DNA from: Acidobacteriota bacterium
Lineage (GTDB): Bacteria > Acidobacteriota > Blastocatellia > Pyrinomonadales > Pyrinomonadaceae
Direction: 5' to 3'
Assembly: GCA_020199775.1 (NCBI GenBank)
Contig: JAIVJZ010000040.1
Coordinates: 124,001-188,000 of the forward strand
DNA: 64,000 nucleotides
The position numbers and the translations under genes are program-made. Every line of letters starts with the position of its first letter. Position 1 is the stretch's first letter. Shown here piece by piece: positions 44,837 through 54,245 of this stretch. The notes under the pieces were generated by a model. That model did not search any database and was not told the DNA's origin. It saw only the letters and a list, made by a program, of their open reading frames with translations.

Positions 44837-45790
44837 CTATTTCTCAGCGGGCGGAAGCGGGTGCGTCGTATCGAGCACGATACGCCAACGGCCTCCCGCG
44901 CCTCTGGCGGCATCACGCTTCCAGACACGCACATAGTAACCCTTCTCCGTGGCCGCTGTCGCGTTCCGCGGCGCGTCGCCTTCCCGCAATTCATAACGCC
45001 CGTAGGTGTAGCCTAGATCGTTCGACTGCGCCACGTCCGCCTTCAGCGGCTCGCCCGAAAGCATTGCACGTTTCCGCAAGAGGTATGCGCGGATCGTCTC
45101 CTTGTTCGTGAGCGGGAAGATGCCGTCGCGATGCAGGCGCGCTTCGCCGGCGAGGTGCGTCTGAAACGCCTTGAGCGCGCCGCGCGTGTTGGCCGCGTTG
45201 ATGAAATCGCGGTCGATTTTCAACAGACCCTCGCGCTCTCGTTCGAGATCGGGGTTCGCGCCCGCCGAAGGCTTCGCGGAAGCTGTTTGCCACGCGGCCT
45301 GAAAGCGAAGGCGACGCTCGGCATCGTCGGGCGCGGGCGTCTTGATGCCAACGTCGAGGGCGACTTTCCACGCGCCGCCGGGCTGCCGCTTCCAGATCGA
45401 AAAATAGTAACCGTGTTGGGTCGGCCTGCGCTGCGCGCTCTGGTCGCTCAGGCGATAGGGGCCGGTCGTGTAGCCGAGGTCGCCCGCGCGCGACACGTCC
45501 GCGAAGACGGGTTCCCAGTAGAGCGTAACGGGCGGGCGGGCGGCGGGCGCGGGGCGTTTGAGAAAGGCTTCTCTGGTATTCGTCGGGTGCGGCTGGAAGT
45601 TGATGCCGTCGTCGGCGAAGAAGGCGAGGAACGATTCGCGCACGCCGCGCTCGACGCTCGTGCGCGAGAAGGCGCGCTCGGCCTCGACGAGCGAGACGAG
45701 CGCGGGCGTGTAGCCTCCCTGCTGTTGAGCGGCGGCGGCGAGGGCGAACGCGAGCAGAAGCGCGGGGGCGATAACGAGAGTCCGGTTCAT
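44837..45790 (-). CDS. Exported protein with two NTF2/SnoaL-like domains
   Basis: 317 aa from the ATG at 45790 (AGAGGAA upstream). A signal peptide (about 1-22; LVIAPALLLAFALAAAAQ) is followed by two similar alpha+beta units: LVSLVEAERAFSRTSVERGVRESFLAFFADD ... GYYFSIWKRQPGGAWKVALDVG (about 30-150) and LLKIDRDFINAANTRGALKAFQTHL ... GYYVRVWKRDAARGAGGRWRIVLD (about 185-310). The second looks like an internal duplication of the first. NTF2-like folds in this setting are usually of unknown function (DUF4440-like). Confidence 0.78.
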   Translation of the reverse strand: MNRTLVIAPALLLAFALAAAAQQQGGYTPALVSLVEAERAFSRTSVERGVRESFLAFFADDGINFQPHPTNTREAFLKRPAPAARPPVTLYWEPVFADVSRAGDLGYTTGPYRLSDQSAQRRPTQHGYYFSIWKRQPGGAWKVALDVGIKTPAPDDAERRLRFQAAWQTASAKPSAGANPDLEREREGLLKIDRDFINAANTRGALKAFQTHLAGEARLHRDGIFPLTNKETIRAYLLRKRAMLSGEPLKADVAQSNDLGYTYGRYELREGDAPRNATAATEKGYYVRVWKRDAARGAGGRWRIVLDTTHPLPPAEK

Positions 45791-45878
45791 GCGAAAATTC
45801 CTCTGCCGCCCCGGCGCGGGCGAACGGCGCACCGGCCGGACGGTTTTTCAGGCGCGCGATGGTCGGCGGCCGATCCGC

Positions 45879-46916
45879 TCAGCGCACCGTGTTCCAGACG
45901 AAGGTGAAGGCGGGTTCGCTGCGGTCGGAGAGAAACGACCAGCCGTGCGCGCCGGCCGCGAGCGTGTATTCGTGCGCGACGCCCGCCGCTTTCAGCACGG
46001 CGGAGAGTTGCGCGTTGCCACGCTCGAAACCATAGCGGTCGCTCTCGCCGATGTCGAAATAAATCTTCAGACTTTTGATGGCGGCGGCGTTCGTGCGCGC
46101 GAGATGGAGCGGGTTGTTGGCCTGAAAGAAGGCGGGGTCGGGCGGCGCGCCGAAAAGTTTCGTGGCGAGGTCGTAGCGATACTTCGCGCCGCGATCATCG
46201 GGCGACTTCGGCGGCTGCGGCAGTTCGTCGAAGAGAGCCGCACTGTGCGCGGCGACGCCCGCGAAGAGTGCGGGGTGTTTGAAAGCTATCAGCAGCGCGC
46301 CGTAGCCGCCCATCGAAATGCCTTCGATGAGGCGCGAGCGGGGGCTGGCGGTGGTGCGGTAAGTCTTATCCACGAAGGGCAGGAAGTCTTTGACGATGGC
46401 GTCTTCGTAGCGCGTGCCGTCGTGCGCGTTGAGGTAAAAACTGTTCGCGCCGTAGGGGATGGCGACGATGAAGTCGCCCACTTTCGAGGCCGCGCGCAGG
46501 GCTTCGAGTTTCGTCTCGATGCAGCGCGATTCCCAGTCGCGCTCGTCGTTGTTCAGGCCGTGCAGGAAGATGACGAGCGGGTAACGCTGCGCTCCTTTTT
46601 TGTCATACGAAGGCGGGAGCGAGACGGCGTAGCGCACGTTTCGTCCGAGACTCGGCGACGGGAACTCCGCGTATTCGATGCGCCCGGCGAAGGGGTTGCT
46701 ACTGCTGCTGCTGCGCTTCTCGGCCGTCGCGCCCTGCTGCTGCGGCGGCGGCGCGGGCGTCGTCTGCGAAACTTGCGCGACGCACGCGAAGGATGACAGC
46801 AGCAGCAACGCGCACGCCAAAAGCATCAACGAACCGCACGCGCCGCCGACGCGAACATATCGAGACCGGCGCGGCGCGGGCGACGCCCCGCCTGCGCTTA
46901 AACGTCGATGCTCCAT
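45879..46916 (-). CDS. Exported esterase, alpha/beta-hydrolase fold
   Basis: 345 aa from the ATG at 46916 (GGAGG ten bases upstream; the frame opens at 46937). An N-terminal membrane/signal segment (about 20-45; SLMLLACALLLLSSFACVA) and a Pro/Gln/Ser-rich linker lead to an esterase-D/feruloyl-esterase-type domain: YPLVIFLHGLNNDERDW (oxyanion HG), nucleophile Ser in EGISMGGYGAL, Asp in FDIGESDRYGFE and His in AAGAHGWSFL. It acts outside the cytoplasm on ester substrates; the substrate is unknown. It is on the minus strand, in a row of exported proteins. Confidence 0.87.
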   Translation of the reverse strand: MEHRRLSAGGASPAPRRSRYVRVGGACGSLMLLACALLLLSSFACVAQVSQTTPAPPPQQQGATAEKRSSSSSNPFAGRIEYAEFPSPSLGRNVRYAVSLPPSYDKKGAQRYPLVIFLHGLNNDERDWESRCIETKLEALRAASKVGDFIVAIPYGANSFYLNAHDGTRYEDAIVKDFLPFVDKTYRTTASPRSRLIEGISMGGYGALLIAFKHPALFAGVAAHSAALFDELPQPPKSPDDRGAKYRYDLATKLFGAPPDPAFFQANNPLHLARTNAAAIKSLKIYFDIGESDRYGFERGNAQLSAVLKAAGVAHEYTLAAGAHGWSFLSDRSEPAFTFVWNTVR

Positions 46917-46956
46917 CCTTGTCAGCCCTCCACTCATCTCAAACTCGCATTCGCCG

Positions 46957-47463
46957 TCAACTTTTCGCGGGGGGCTTCGACGGAAAATGGTTGAGGCCGA
47001 GGCGCGCGGCCGTGCGGTCGCTGAGATCGATCATCGCGGCGGCGTTGATGGCGGCGGCGATGCAGATCGTCTCGCTGATCTCTTCCTTCGTCGCGCCGAG
47101 AGCCAACGCCTTTTTCATGTGGCCGTCGATGCAGCCGTCGCACTTCGCCACGAGCGAGGCGGCAATCGAGATCAGTTCCTGCACCTTCGGGTCGAGGATG
47201 CGACGCTCGGGCGTGTAGTACAACTCTTTGTAGTACGCGCCGTAGACCTTCTTCATGCGCGGTTCGAGCATGGAGTAGGAATTCGTCGCCTCGTCCTCGG
47301 CCACAGGGATCAACCGCCCGGTGTCGAGCGTGACGCCCTCCACGTCGGCCGCCGCGTCGTGCAGCCCGCCGGTCGCGGAAGCGTTCGCGCCGTTCTCGCC
47401 CGCCGCCGTCGTCGTGGCGGAGACGACGCTCGCGGCCGCCTCCGCCGGATTCTTTTCACTCAT
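46957..47463 (-). CDS. Carboxymuconolactone decarboxylase/AhpD-like protein
   Basis: 168 aa from the ATG at 47463 (GAGGAGAACAGAAG upstream). After a disordered Ala/Asn/Thr-rich N-terminus (about 1-55) comes an all-helical AhpD-like domain with the redox motif KCDGCIDGH (CxxC plus His), followed by LALGATKEEISETICIAAAINAAAMI. Members reduce peroxiredoxins or act as hydroperoxide-responsive thiol proteins. The long N-terminus is unusual for the family. It lies 40 bp upstream of the exported esterase gene. Confidence 0.88.
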   Translation of the reverse strand: MSEKNPAEAAASVVSATTTAAGENGANASATGGLHDAAADVEGVTLDTGRLIPVAEDEATNSYSMLEPRMKKVYGAYYKELYYTPERRILDPKVQELISIAASLVAKCDGCIDGHMKKALALGATKEEISETICIAAAINAAAMIDLSDRTAARLGLNHFPSKPPAKS

Positions 47464-47500
47464 CTTCTGTTCTCCTCTCGGCAACTCACGCGCAAGCCTT

Positions 47501-47605
47501 CTACCGGAGCGTAAGTTGTTCTGTCAACATGCGGTCGCCGTAGTGGATTTTGATCGAGACAACCTTGCCTTCCTTGTCCGCTTCGATAGCAGTTGATACG
47601 CACAC
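47501..47605 (-). CDS. Possible 34-aa small ORF or gene fragment
   Basis: A GTG-initiated frame, MCVSTAIEADKEGKVVSIKI then HYGDRMLTEQLTLR, with GAGGG a few bases upstream, lying between the MFS-hydrolase gene and the AhpD-like gene on the same strand. The amphipathic pattern looks protein-like, but it is too short to judge. It could be the C-terminal remnant of a lost gene. The start partly overlaps the hairpin arm at 47605-47631. Confidence 0.25.
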   Translation of the reverse strand: MCVSTAIEADKEGKVVSIKIHYGDRMLTEQLTLR

Positions 47606-47631
47606 GCCGCCCTCGCGGTTTCAGGGCGGCG
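47605..47631 (-). terminator. Hairpin just downstream of the MFS-hydrolase stop
   Basis: CGCCGCCCT (47605-47613) and AGGGCGGCG (47623-47631) pair perfectly over 9 bases with a 9-base loop, two bases after the minus-strand gene's stop codon. No U-run follows, so termination would be weak or rho-assisted. Confidence 0.5.
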
Positions 47632-47633
47632 CG

Positions 47634-50006
47634 TTACCGTGCCTCGATTGACTCGACAAACTCATTCACGGCTTTGATGTAATTTTCCGGCGACTCGTCG
47701 TAGGCGCGCCCGTGCGCCGCGCCCTCGACGATAAATTTGCGCTTGCCCGCGCCCTGCGCCGCCGCGTAGAGCGGTTCGAGCACGGAGGCGTTCGGCATGC
47801 GCACGTCCTTCGTGCCGCCGATGAAGAGGACGGGGCGAGATATTTTCGCCGTCGCACGCAGCAGATCATAATCTTCCGCCGCGAAGTTCAAACGCCAGGA
47901 AGTGAACTTTATCAAGAGCGTTGCGAAAGGAAAAGTTGGGAGGCCGATCAGCCGTACGTGGTGGCGCGCCGTGTCGGCGAACGAGAGAAAACTCGACTCG
48001 GCGACGACGCCGAGCAGTTTCTCGTCCTGAATTTCGGAGGCCGCCAGAAGCGTCGCCGCCGCGCCCATCGAGACGCCCAACAGCACGACGCGGTTGCCGG
48101 GTTCGCGCGCGCGCGCGAATTGAAAAGCCGCCGCCACGTCGCGCCGCTCGTCGTAGCCGATGGTGGAAAACTCCGCCGGGCTCGCGCCGTGCCGCCTGAG
48201 GTCGTAGAGCAGCACGCCGTAGCCTTCGCGCCACAGGGCGAGGCCGCGTTCGAGCATCTCGTAACGCGAGCGAAACAGGCCGTGCGTGAGGACGAACGTC
48301 ACGCGCCGCGGCGCCGCCGCGCCGCTCGCCGGGAGATACCAGCCGGAGAGCGTGTTGCCGTCCGTCGAAGTGAAAGAGACCGCCTCGAAATTCGCGCCGT
48401 GCGCGGCGGGCGTGTCGGTGCGGTCGCGCTCGCCGGGGCGCGTCCCGGCCTTCGTGATCGCGAAACTCAAGAGCCACGGCAAACCCACCGACACGATTAA
48501 AACGAGAGCGAGCACGACGGCGGCGAGCTTTCGCGCGATGCTCCCGCCGCTGAAACGACGCGGCGCACGCCTATCTTTTTCATCGACCAGCGGCGCGCGG
48601 CTAACGTCTCCGGCAAGACGCGCCGGGTCGTCATCTGGCCGTGCGCGGTCGTCATCCTGCCGCGCGGGGTCGTGGCCTTCGCGCGCGCGCGCCGCGTCGT
48701 CGTCGTCGTGCGGGTCTGCGAGTTTGCGCATGCTGAGCGTCGCGCCGAGCGTGAGGGCGGCGCACATCGCGCCGACGCCCGCCAGCCCCCAACGCGGGTA
48801 GAGGCGCGCGCCCGCCGCCACCGCCAGCGCGATGCCGAGTTGCGACGCGCCGTTGCGCAGGGCGATGTAGGTCGCACGCTCCGACGCGGCGACGAGTTCG
48901 GTGACGAGGGCTTGCAGCGGCGCGACGCGCAACGCGGCGAGAAAGGCCGTCGCGGCGATGATCGCCCAGAGCCGCGCGCCCCAGTTGAAGGTCGGCAACA
49001 CGAGCACAAAAAAGATCATCGCCGCGCTGCTGATGATGGCGACGCGCCGTTTGCCGTAACGGTCTGCGAGCAGGCCGCCGAGCGCGCCGCCCGCCACCGC
49101 GCCCGCCCCGGCCAGCGCGTAAATTAACCCGACCTCGCGCGCGCCCGCGCGGAACGCGTCCGAGAGCCACGTGCCGAGGTAAGTCGTCAACCCGACGAGC
49201 CCGCCGGAGATGAAGAACGCGCTGACGATGCCGCGCCGTGTCGAGCGTGAACGCATCGCCAGCCGCCACAAGGACACGCGCCCCGTCGCCCCTTCGTCAA
49301 CTCTCCCTTCGTCAACTCTCCCTTCGTCAACTCGCCCTTCGTCAACCTTCTTTTGTCGCGCGTCAGACGCTTGTGCTCGCGCGTCGCCCGCCGCTTCATC
49401 CCCCGTCGCCTCCTTCGCGGACGGCAGCGGAAACTGTCGCACGAGCAGCCCCGCGACGGCGACGAGCACGCCCGACGCGACGAAGACTACGCGCCAGCCG
49501 AAACGCCCCGCGAGCCACGCGCCCACGGGCACGCCGAGCACGGGCGCGAGAAAATACGCGACGGCCACGCCGCTCATCTGTTTGCCGCGCCGCGCGTAGC
49601 TCGAAGCGTCCGCGAGCGCGGCGATGACGAGCGCGCTCACCAATCCGCCGGCCAGCCCGGCCAGCGCGCGCGCCGTCCAGAAGAGGGCGACGTGCGGCGC
49701 AAACGCGGCGAGCGCGTTCGCCGCGACGAAGATTCCGGCCGCCCCCGGCAGCCACCGCACGGGGTTCACGCGCCTCCCGCCGCGGCCGAGCACGAGCGCG
49801 ACCGCCGCCGCCGCGAGCGCGTAAACCATCACGCTCGCCGCCACGCTCGTCTTCGCGCTGCCCAGCCCGGCGGCGATCTGCGGCGTGATGGCGGCGACGA
49901 CTTGCGAGTCGACCAGCGCGACGAGCATCAGCAGGCACGCGCACGTCGCGGCGAGTCGCGCCGCAGGCCGTGCGGCCGGGTCGTCTTCGTAAACAGTCGT
50001 TGACAT
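47634..50006 (-). CDS. MFS transporter fused to alpha/beta-hydrolase
   Basis: 790 aa. An N-terminal major facilitator domain (about 15-430) of twelve predicted helices includes LIYALAGAGAVAGGALGGLLADRYGKRR. It is interrupted near 220-245 by a loop of four tandem VDEGR units. A charged Asp/Arg-rich linker (about 435-490) and an extra transmembrane helix (about 500-520; LAAVVLALVLIVSVGLPWLL) lead to an alpha/beta-hydrolase domain (about 540-790): LTHGLFRSR, nucleophile Ser in LGVSMGAAA, Asp in GGTKDVRMP and His in GAAHGRAY. The hydrolase should face the periplasm if helix counts hold. Uptake coupled to hydrolysis of a substrate is a natural reading, unproven. Confidence 0.82.
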   Translation of the reverse strand: MSTTVYEDDPAARPAARLAATCACLLMLVALVDSQVVAAITPQIAAGLGSAKTSVAASVMVYALAAAAVALVLGRGGRRVNPVRWLPGAAGIFVAANALAAFAPHVALFWTARALAGLAGGLVSALVIAALADASSYARRGKQMSGVAVAYFLAPVLGVPVGAWLAGRFGWRVVFVASGVLVAVAGLLVRQFPLPSAKEATGDEAAGDARAQASDARQKKVDEGRVDEGRVDEGRVDEGATGRVSLWRLAMRSRSTRRGIVSAFFISGGLVGLTTYLGTWLSDAFRAGAREVGLIYALAGAGAVAGGALGGLLADRYGKRRVAIISSAAMIFFVLVLPTFNWGARLWAIIAATAFLAALRVAPLQALVTELVAASERATYIALRNGASQLGIALAVAAGARLYPRWGLAGVGAMCAALTLGATLSMRKLADPHDDDDAARAREGHDPARQDDDRARPDDDPARLAGDVSRAPLVDEKDRRAPRRFSGGSIARKLAAVVLALVLIVSVGLPWLLSFAITKAGTRPGERDRTDTPAAHGANFEAVSFTSTDGNTLSGWYLPASGAAAPRRVTFVLTHGLFRSRYEMLERGLALWREGYGVLLYDLRRHGASPAEFSTIGYDERRDVAAAFQFARAREPGNRVVLLGVSMGAAATLLAASEIQDEKLLGVVAESSFLSFADTARHHVRLIGLPTFPFATLLIKFTSWRLNFAAEDYDLLRATAKISRPVLFIGGTKDVRMPNASVLEPLYAAAQGAGKRKFIVEGAAHGRAYDESPENYIKAVNEFVESIEAR
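49291..49348 (-). repeat. 15-bp tandem repeat inside the MFS-hydrolase gene
   Basis: Four copies (last one partial) of CCTTCGTCAACTCTC on the plus strand, encoding (V)DEGR repeats on the minus strand in a cytoplasmic loop. The units are nearly identical, so the array is probably young and could vary in number. Confidence 0.9.
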
Positions 50007-50262
50007 AAAAAGCGGTGGCTTAAACGTCCGGCGCGTCTTCTGAATTTTTCAGTAGAACATAAAACTTGAACTGTCCGAGGTGGTCTCGCATCTTCGCCTG
50101 CGGCACACGCCTTGTCAACTTCAACTTTCGGCGGCGCACGCCCGCCACTGTTCGCCCGTGCGTCCGCGCCGTGAGCGGTTATAATCGACGGCCTCATGGC
50201 GATTGCGCTTGAGTGTGACGTAAATTCTTTACCGCCGAGGCGCGGAGCAGTGCGAGACCTTG

Positions 50263-52140
50263 ATGCAGAGAACCTTTAGCTGGCGTCCCGGCGTGCTGGC
50301 GGCCGTCGCCATGACGTTGCTCGCCCTGCTCCCGCAAGCGCACCTGTGGTACACGCGCGGCGGCGGCGACTGGCGCGGCGCATATGCCTCCTTCGACGGC
50401 GACGAGACGGCCTATGCCGCCTACCTCGCCGCGCTCATCGAAGGCCGCCCGCGCCTGTGCGACCCTTACGCAGGGCTTGACGATTCGCCCGCCGCGCCGC
50501 TGGCCGAATCCCTCTTCTCGATCCAGTTCGTCCCCGCCTACGCCCTCGCGCTGCCCGCACGCGCGCTCGGCCTCGACGCTTCGACCGTCTTCATCGCACT
50601 CGGCCCCATCGTCGCCTTCGCCGGTGCGCTCGCGCTCTTCCGGCTGCTCGCGTTGCTGCTCGGAGACACACGACTCGCGGCGTGCGGGGCGATCATCGTC
50701 CTGTGTCTCGGCGCGCTCGCTTCGGGCGGGGTGAATCTCGCGCCGCTCCTCAAGTTGCAGGCGTCTCACGTTTACCTGCCGTTCCTGCGTCGCTACGTGC
50801 CCGCGCTGCCCTTCCCCTTTCTCTTCATCTTCTGCGCGCTCGTCTGGCGCGCGACCGCTCAGGCATCGCGGCGCGCGGCCGTCTCTGATGCCGTCGCGGC
50901 GGGCGCGACGTTCGCGCTCATGGTCTACTCCTATTTTTATCTCTGGACGACCGCCGCCGCGTGGTTCGCCTGCATCGCGCTGCTCCGGCTCGCCGCGCGC
51001 CGTGGAGACGACAAAACGCACGCCGCCAAAGTTTTTCTGATCACGGGCGCGCTCGCCTGCGCTTCGCTCGTGCCCTACGCACTGCTGCTCGCGCGGCGCG
51101 CCGCGACGATGGACAAGGTGCAGGTATTGGAGTTCACGCGCGCGCCCGATCTCTTTCGCGCGCCGGAGATCGTCGCGTTCGTCGCGCTCGCCCTGCTCGC
51201 CTTCGGCGTCTGGCGCAGGAGGCTTAATGCGCGCGACACGACGTTTCTCTTCGCCGCTTCGTTCGCGCTCACGCCGTTCGTCGTCTTTAATCAACAACTC
51301 CTGACGGGGCGTTCGCTGCAACCCGTCCACTACGCCGATTACGTCTTGAACTATCTCGCGCTCGTCGCGCTCACGCTCGCCGCCGCGCTCTCTGTCCGCG
51401 GGCGAGACGAGCGCGACACGGCGTTGCGCAGCCACCCGCCGACACTACCGCGTCGCTTTCCCGCGCACGCGTTGCCGCTGTGCGTCGCGCTCGCGGCTTA
51501 CGGTTGGGCCGCGTTCGAGTTGGTCGCGACGACGCGCCGGTTCGCGCCGGTCAACCGTGCGCGCGACGAACAGGCGGGCGTCGCGTCGCGTCTGGCCGAG
51601 ATAGCGCGCGCGGGCGAACCCGATCCGCGGCGCACCGACGCGAACGTGCAGACGCCCGCGCGCCCCGTCATCCTCGCCACGAGTTTCATGCTGGCCGACA
51701 ATCTGCCTGTCGGCGCGCCGCGCACGAGTCTCCTCTGGGCTCCGCACATGCACGTCTATTCGGGACTGACGGCGGACGAACACAAAGAGCGCATGTATCA
51801 ACTTTTTTATTACACGGGCGTCGCGCCGGAAAACCTCCGGGCGTTTCTCGAAGCCAACCCGCTGCTCATCTACAAGCTCTTCGGCGCGGAGCGCGTGCTG
51901 CCGCGTCTCACCACCGAGTATGCGCCGCTGACCCCCGCGGAGGTCGCGCGCGAACAGGAGGTGTACGCCGCCTACGTCGCCGCGTTCACGCGCGCACAGG
52001 CCGCGCGCCCCGCGCTCTCCTTCGTCGTTACCTCGCCGGAACGCGCGCACGATCTCTCGCACCTCGACCGCTGGTACGAGCGCGACGCGGGCGAGCGCGT
52101 CGGCCGCTACACGATCCACCGCGTGCGCCTGCGCCCTTGA
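50263..52140 (+). CDS. Multi-pass membrane protein, GT-C-like (paralog 1)
   Basis: 625 aa from the ATG at 50263 (the frame also has a TTG at 50260). About ten to twelve transmembrane helices; N-terminal helix PGVLAAVAMTLLALLPQAHLWY, then an extracytoplasmic loop with DGDETAYAAYLAALIEGRPR whose Asp-Glu pair recalls the catalytic motif of GT-C polyprenyl-sugar glycosyltransferases. A soluble C-terminal domain (about 430-625) ends WYERDAGERVGRYTIHRVRLRP. No named family is recognised. It is the tandem duplicate of the next gene and divergent from the MFS-hydrolase gene. A TATAAT at 50180-50185 may be its -10 box. Confidence 0.72.
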   Translation: MQRTFSWRPGVLAAVAMTLLALLPQAHLWYTRGGGDWRGAYASFDGDETAYAAYLAALIEGRPRLCDPYAGLDDSPAAPLAESLFSIQFVPAYALALPARALGLDASTVFIALGPIVAFAGALALFRLLALLLGDTRLAACGAIIVLCLGALASGGVNLAPLLKLQASHVYLPFLRRYVPALPFPFLFIFCALVWRATAQASRRAAVSDAVAAGATFALMVYSYFYLWTTAAAWFACIALLRLAARRGDDKTHAAKVFLITGALACASLVPYALLLARRAATMDKVQVLEFTRAPDLFRAPEIVAFVALALLAFGVWRRRLNARDTTFLFAASFALTPFVVFNQQLLTGRSLQPVHYADYVLNYLALVALTLAAALSVRGRDERDTALRSHPPTLPRRFPAHALPLCVALAAYGWAAFELVATTRRFAPVNRARDEQAGVASRLAEIARAGEPDPRRTDANVQTPARPVILATSFMLADNLPVGAPRTSLLWAPHMHVYSGLTADEHKERMYQLFYYTGVAPENLRAFLEANPLLIYKLFGAERVLPRLTTEYAPLTPAEVAREQEVYAAYVAAFTRAQAARPALSFVVTSPERAHDLSHLDRWYERDAGERVGRYTIHRVRLRP

Positions 52141-52233
52141 AGACTTGCCGGATGCGATTTCGAGAACTTAGTATCACTCGTTCTTCCGAGCCGTCGGCGG
52201 CCATTCGCCGGAAACAACCGTTCGCCGTCCAGT

Positions 52234-54102
52234 ATGATTAATCCGCTTGAACGCGAAACGCCCCTTCGCTGGCGTTGGGGCTTGCTCGCCGCGCTGGCCT
52301 TGATGTTGATCTCGCTCTTTCCGCAGGCGCACCTCTGCTACAAACGCGGGAGCGACTGGCACGGCTCTTTCGCGCATTTCTACAGCGACGAACCGGCCTA
52401 CTCCGCCTACGTCAATGCGCTCATCGACGGCCGCCCGCGCCGCAACGACCCGTACACCGGCCACGACCACCGCCCGGACGCGCCGCTGGCCGAATCCCTC
52501 TTCTCGATCCAGTTCGTCCCCGCCTACATGCTCTCGATCCCGGCGCGCGCGCTCGGCCTCAGCGCCTCGACCATGTTCATCCTGCTCATGCCGTTCATCG
52601 CCGGGGCGTCCGCGCTCGCCATCTTCTGGCTGCTCTCGATGCTGACGCGAGACGAGAGGCTCGCCGCCGCCGGAGTTCCCTTCGTGCTCTGCCTCGGCGT
52701 GCTCGTCTGCGGTCAGGGTCTGGTGGTCAACCTGTTGGGCCGGCAGGCCGCCTACGTCTTCCTGCCCTTCCTGCGCCGCTACGTGCCGGGCGTGCCCTTC
52801 GTCTTCTTCTTTTTCTTCTGCGGCTTCGTCTGGCGCGCGCTCGCCCCGGCGGCCGCGCGCCGCGCGCGCCTTCTGTCCGCGCTGGCGGCGGGCGTGCTGT
52901 TCGCGCTCATGGTCTATTCGTATTTTTATCACTGGACGACGGCCGCCGCGCTCCTCGCGAGCCTCGCCCTGCTCTGGCTCGCCCTGCGCCCCGCCGGGTG
53001 GCGACGCGTCATCGCACCCTTCATGCTCATCTCCCTGTGCGCCGTCGTCTCGCTCGTGCCCTATTTCATACTGCTCGCGCGCCGTGCGCCGACGATGGAC
53101 ACGGTGCAGGCGCTCACCTATTCGCGCGTGCCCGATCTCTGGCGCGGCGTGATCCTGTTCGACGCGCTCGTGCTCGTCGCGCTCGCGTTCGGCGTGCGCA
53201 AGCGTTGGCTCGACCGGCGCGACCCCGCCGTGATCTTCAACGCCGCGCTCGCGCTCTGCGTGCTCGTCGTCTTCAATCAACAGATCATCACCGGACGCTC
53301 GCTCCAACCGATGCACTACGAGCAATACATCGGAAACTACGTCGCGCTCTTGGCGGGCGCGCTCGCGGCGGGCTTGCTCTGGCACGGGCGAAACACTTTT
53401 AGAGTTGCGGGCGACGCGAGCGCGGAAGCGGCGCGCGCGACGACGGCGACACGCTTGCTTCCGCATCGCGTCTGGTTGCCCGTCGCGCTCGGCGCGCTCG
53501 TGTGGGGCGCAGGCGAGACCGTGGTGCAGACGAGGCGCATCGCGGGAACCAATCTGGTGAAAGACGAATGGGCGCAGGTCGCGTTGCGCCTGAAAGAGAG
53601 GGCGCGTGCCGAGCAGGCCGACCCGCATCCGGTCGTCTTTAATTCCAGCGTCTATCGCGTCGATAACCTCCCGACCTACGCGCCGCTCGCGGCCGTCTGG
53701 GCACCGCACATGTTCGTCTTCTCCAGCGTCTCGGTGGCGGAAAACAAGGAACGCTTTTTTAAGTACCTCTACTATTCGGGCATCGCGGCGCACGACTTCG
53801 AGACCATCTACCGCCAGCAGGGTTTCATCTTTTACGCCATCTTCGGCTGGGATCGCGCCAACCCGCGCCTGACCGTCAACTACCGCCCCATCACGCAGGC
53901 CGAAATCGACGCCGAGAAGAACAACTACGCCAATTTCCACGCCGCCTTCGACCGCGCGCAGGCCGCCGCTCCCCTCCTCTCCTACGTCGTCGCGCAGGCC
54001 GGTTCGCCTTTTAACTTCGCGCCCATCGACCGCTGGTATGAGCGCGACGCGGGCGAGCGCGTCGGCCGCGACATCATCTACCGCGTCCGCCTGCGCGATT
54101 GA
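52234..54102 (+). CDS. Multi-pass membrane protein, GT-C-like (paralog 2)
   Basis: 622 aa, clearly homologous to the preceding protein along the whole length: shared SLFSIQFVPAY, YVPGVPFVF / YVPALPFPF and WYERDAGERVGR. The conserved loop here reads YSDEPAYSAYVNALIDGRPR, keeping the Asp-Glu pair. Two paralogs next to each other, 93 bp apart and both predicted membrane enzymes, suggest related glycosyl- or glycan-modifying roles with different donors or acceptors. Functional assignment stays open. Confidence 0.72.
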   Translation: MINPLERETPLRWRWGLLAALALMLISLFPQAHLCYKRGSDWHGSFAHFYSDEPAYSAYVNALIDGRPRRNDPYTGHDHRPDAPLAESLFSIQFVPAYMLSIPARALGLSASTMFILLMPFIAGASALAIFWLLSMLTRDERLAAAGVPFVLCLGVLVCGQGLVVNLLGRQAAYVFLPFLRRYVPGVPFVFFFFFCGFVWRALAPAAARRARLLSALAAGVLFALMVYSYFYHWTTAAALLASLALLWLALRPAGWRRVIAPFMLISLCAVVSLVPYFILLARRAPTMDTVQALTYSRVPDLWRGVILFDALVLVALAFGVRKRWLDRRDPAVIFNAALALCVLVVFNQQIITGRSLQPMHYEQYIGNYVALLAGALAAGLLWHGRNTFRVAGDASAEAARATTATRLLPHRVWLPVALGALVWGAGETVVQTRRIAGTNLVKDEWAQVALRLKERARAEQADPHPVVFNSSVYRVDNLPTYAPLAAVWAPHMFVFSSVSVAENKERFFKYLYYSGIAAHDFETIYRQQGFIFYAIFGWDRANPRLTVNYRPITQAEIDAEKNNYANFHAAFDRAQAAAPLLSYVVAQAGSPFNFAPIDRWYERDAGERVGRDIIYRVRLRD

Positions 54103-54245
54103 CGCGCGCCGCGCGCGGTCTCAGGCTAACTCTCGAACCCGGCGACCTTTCGCCACCCTCCCGCGATGTGTAAACAATGCAGAAGTCTTTGACAAATGAC
54201 CGACAAAGATTTCCTCTAGTGTCGGCGGCGGAAGGGGAAATTTTC

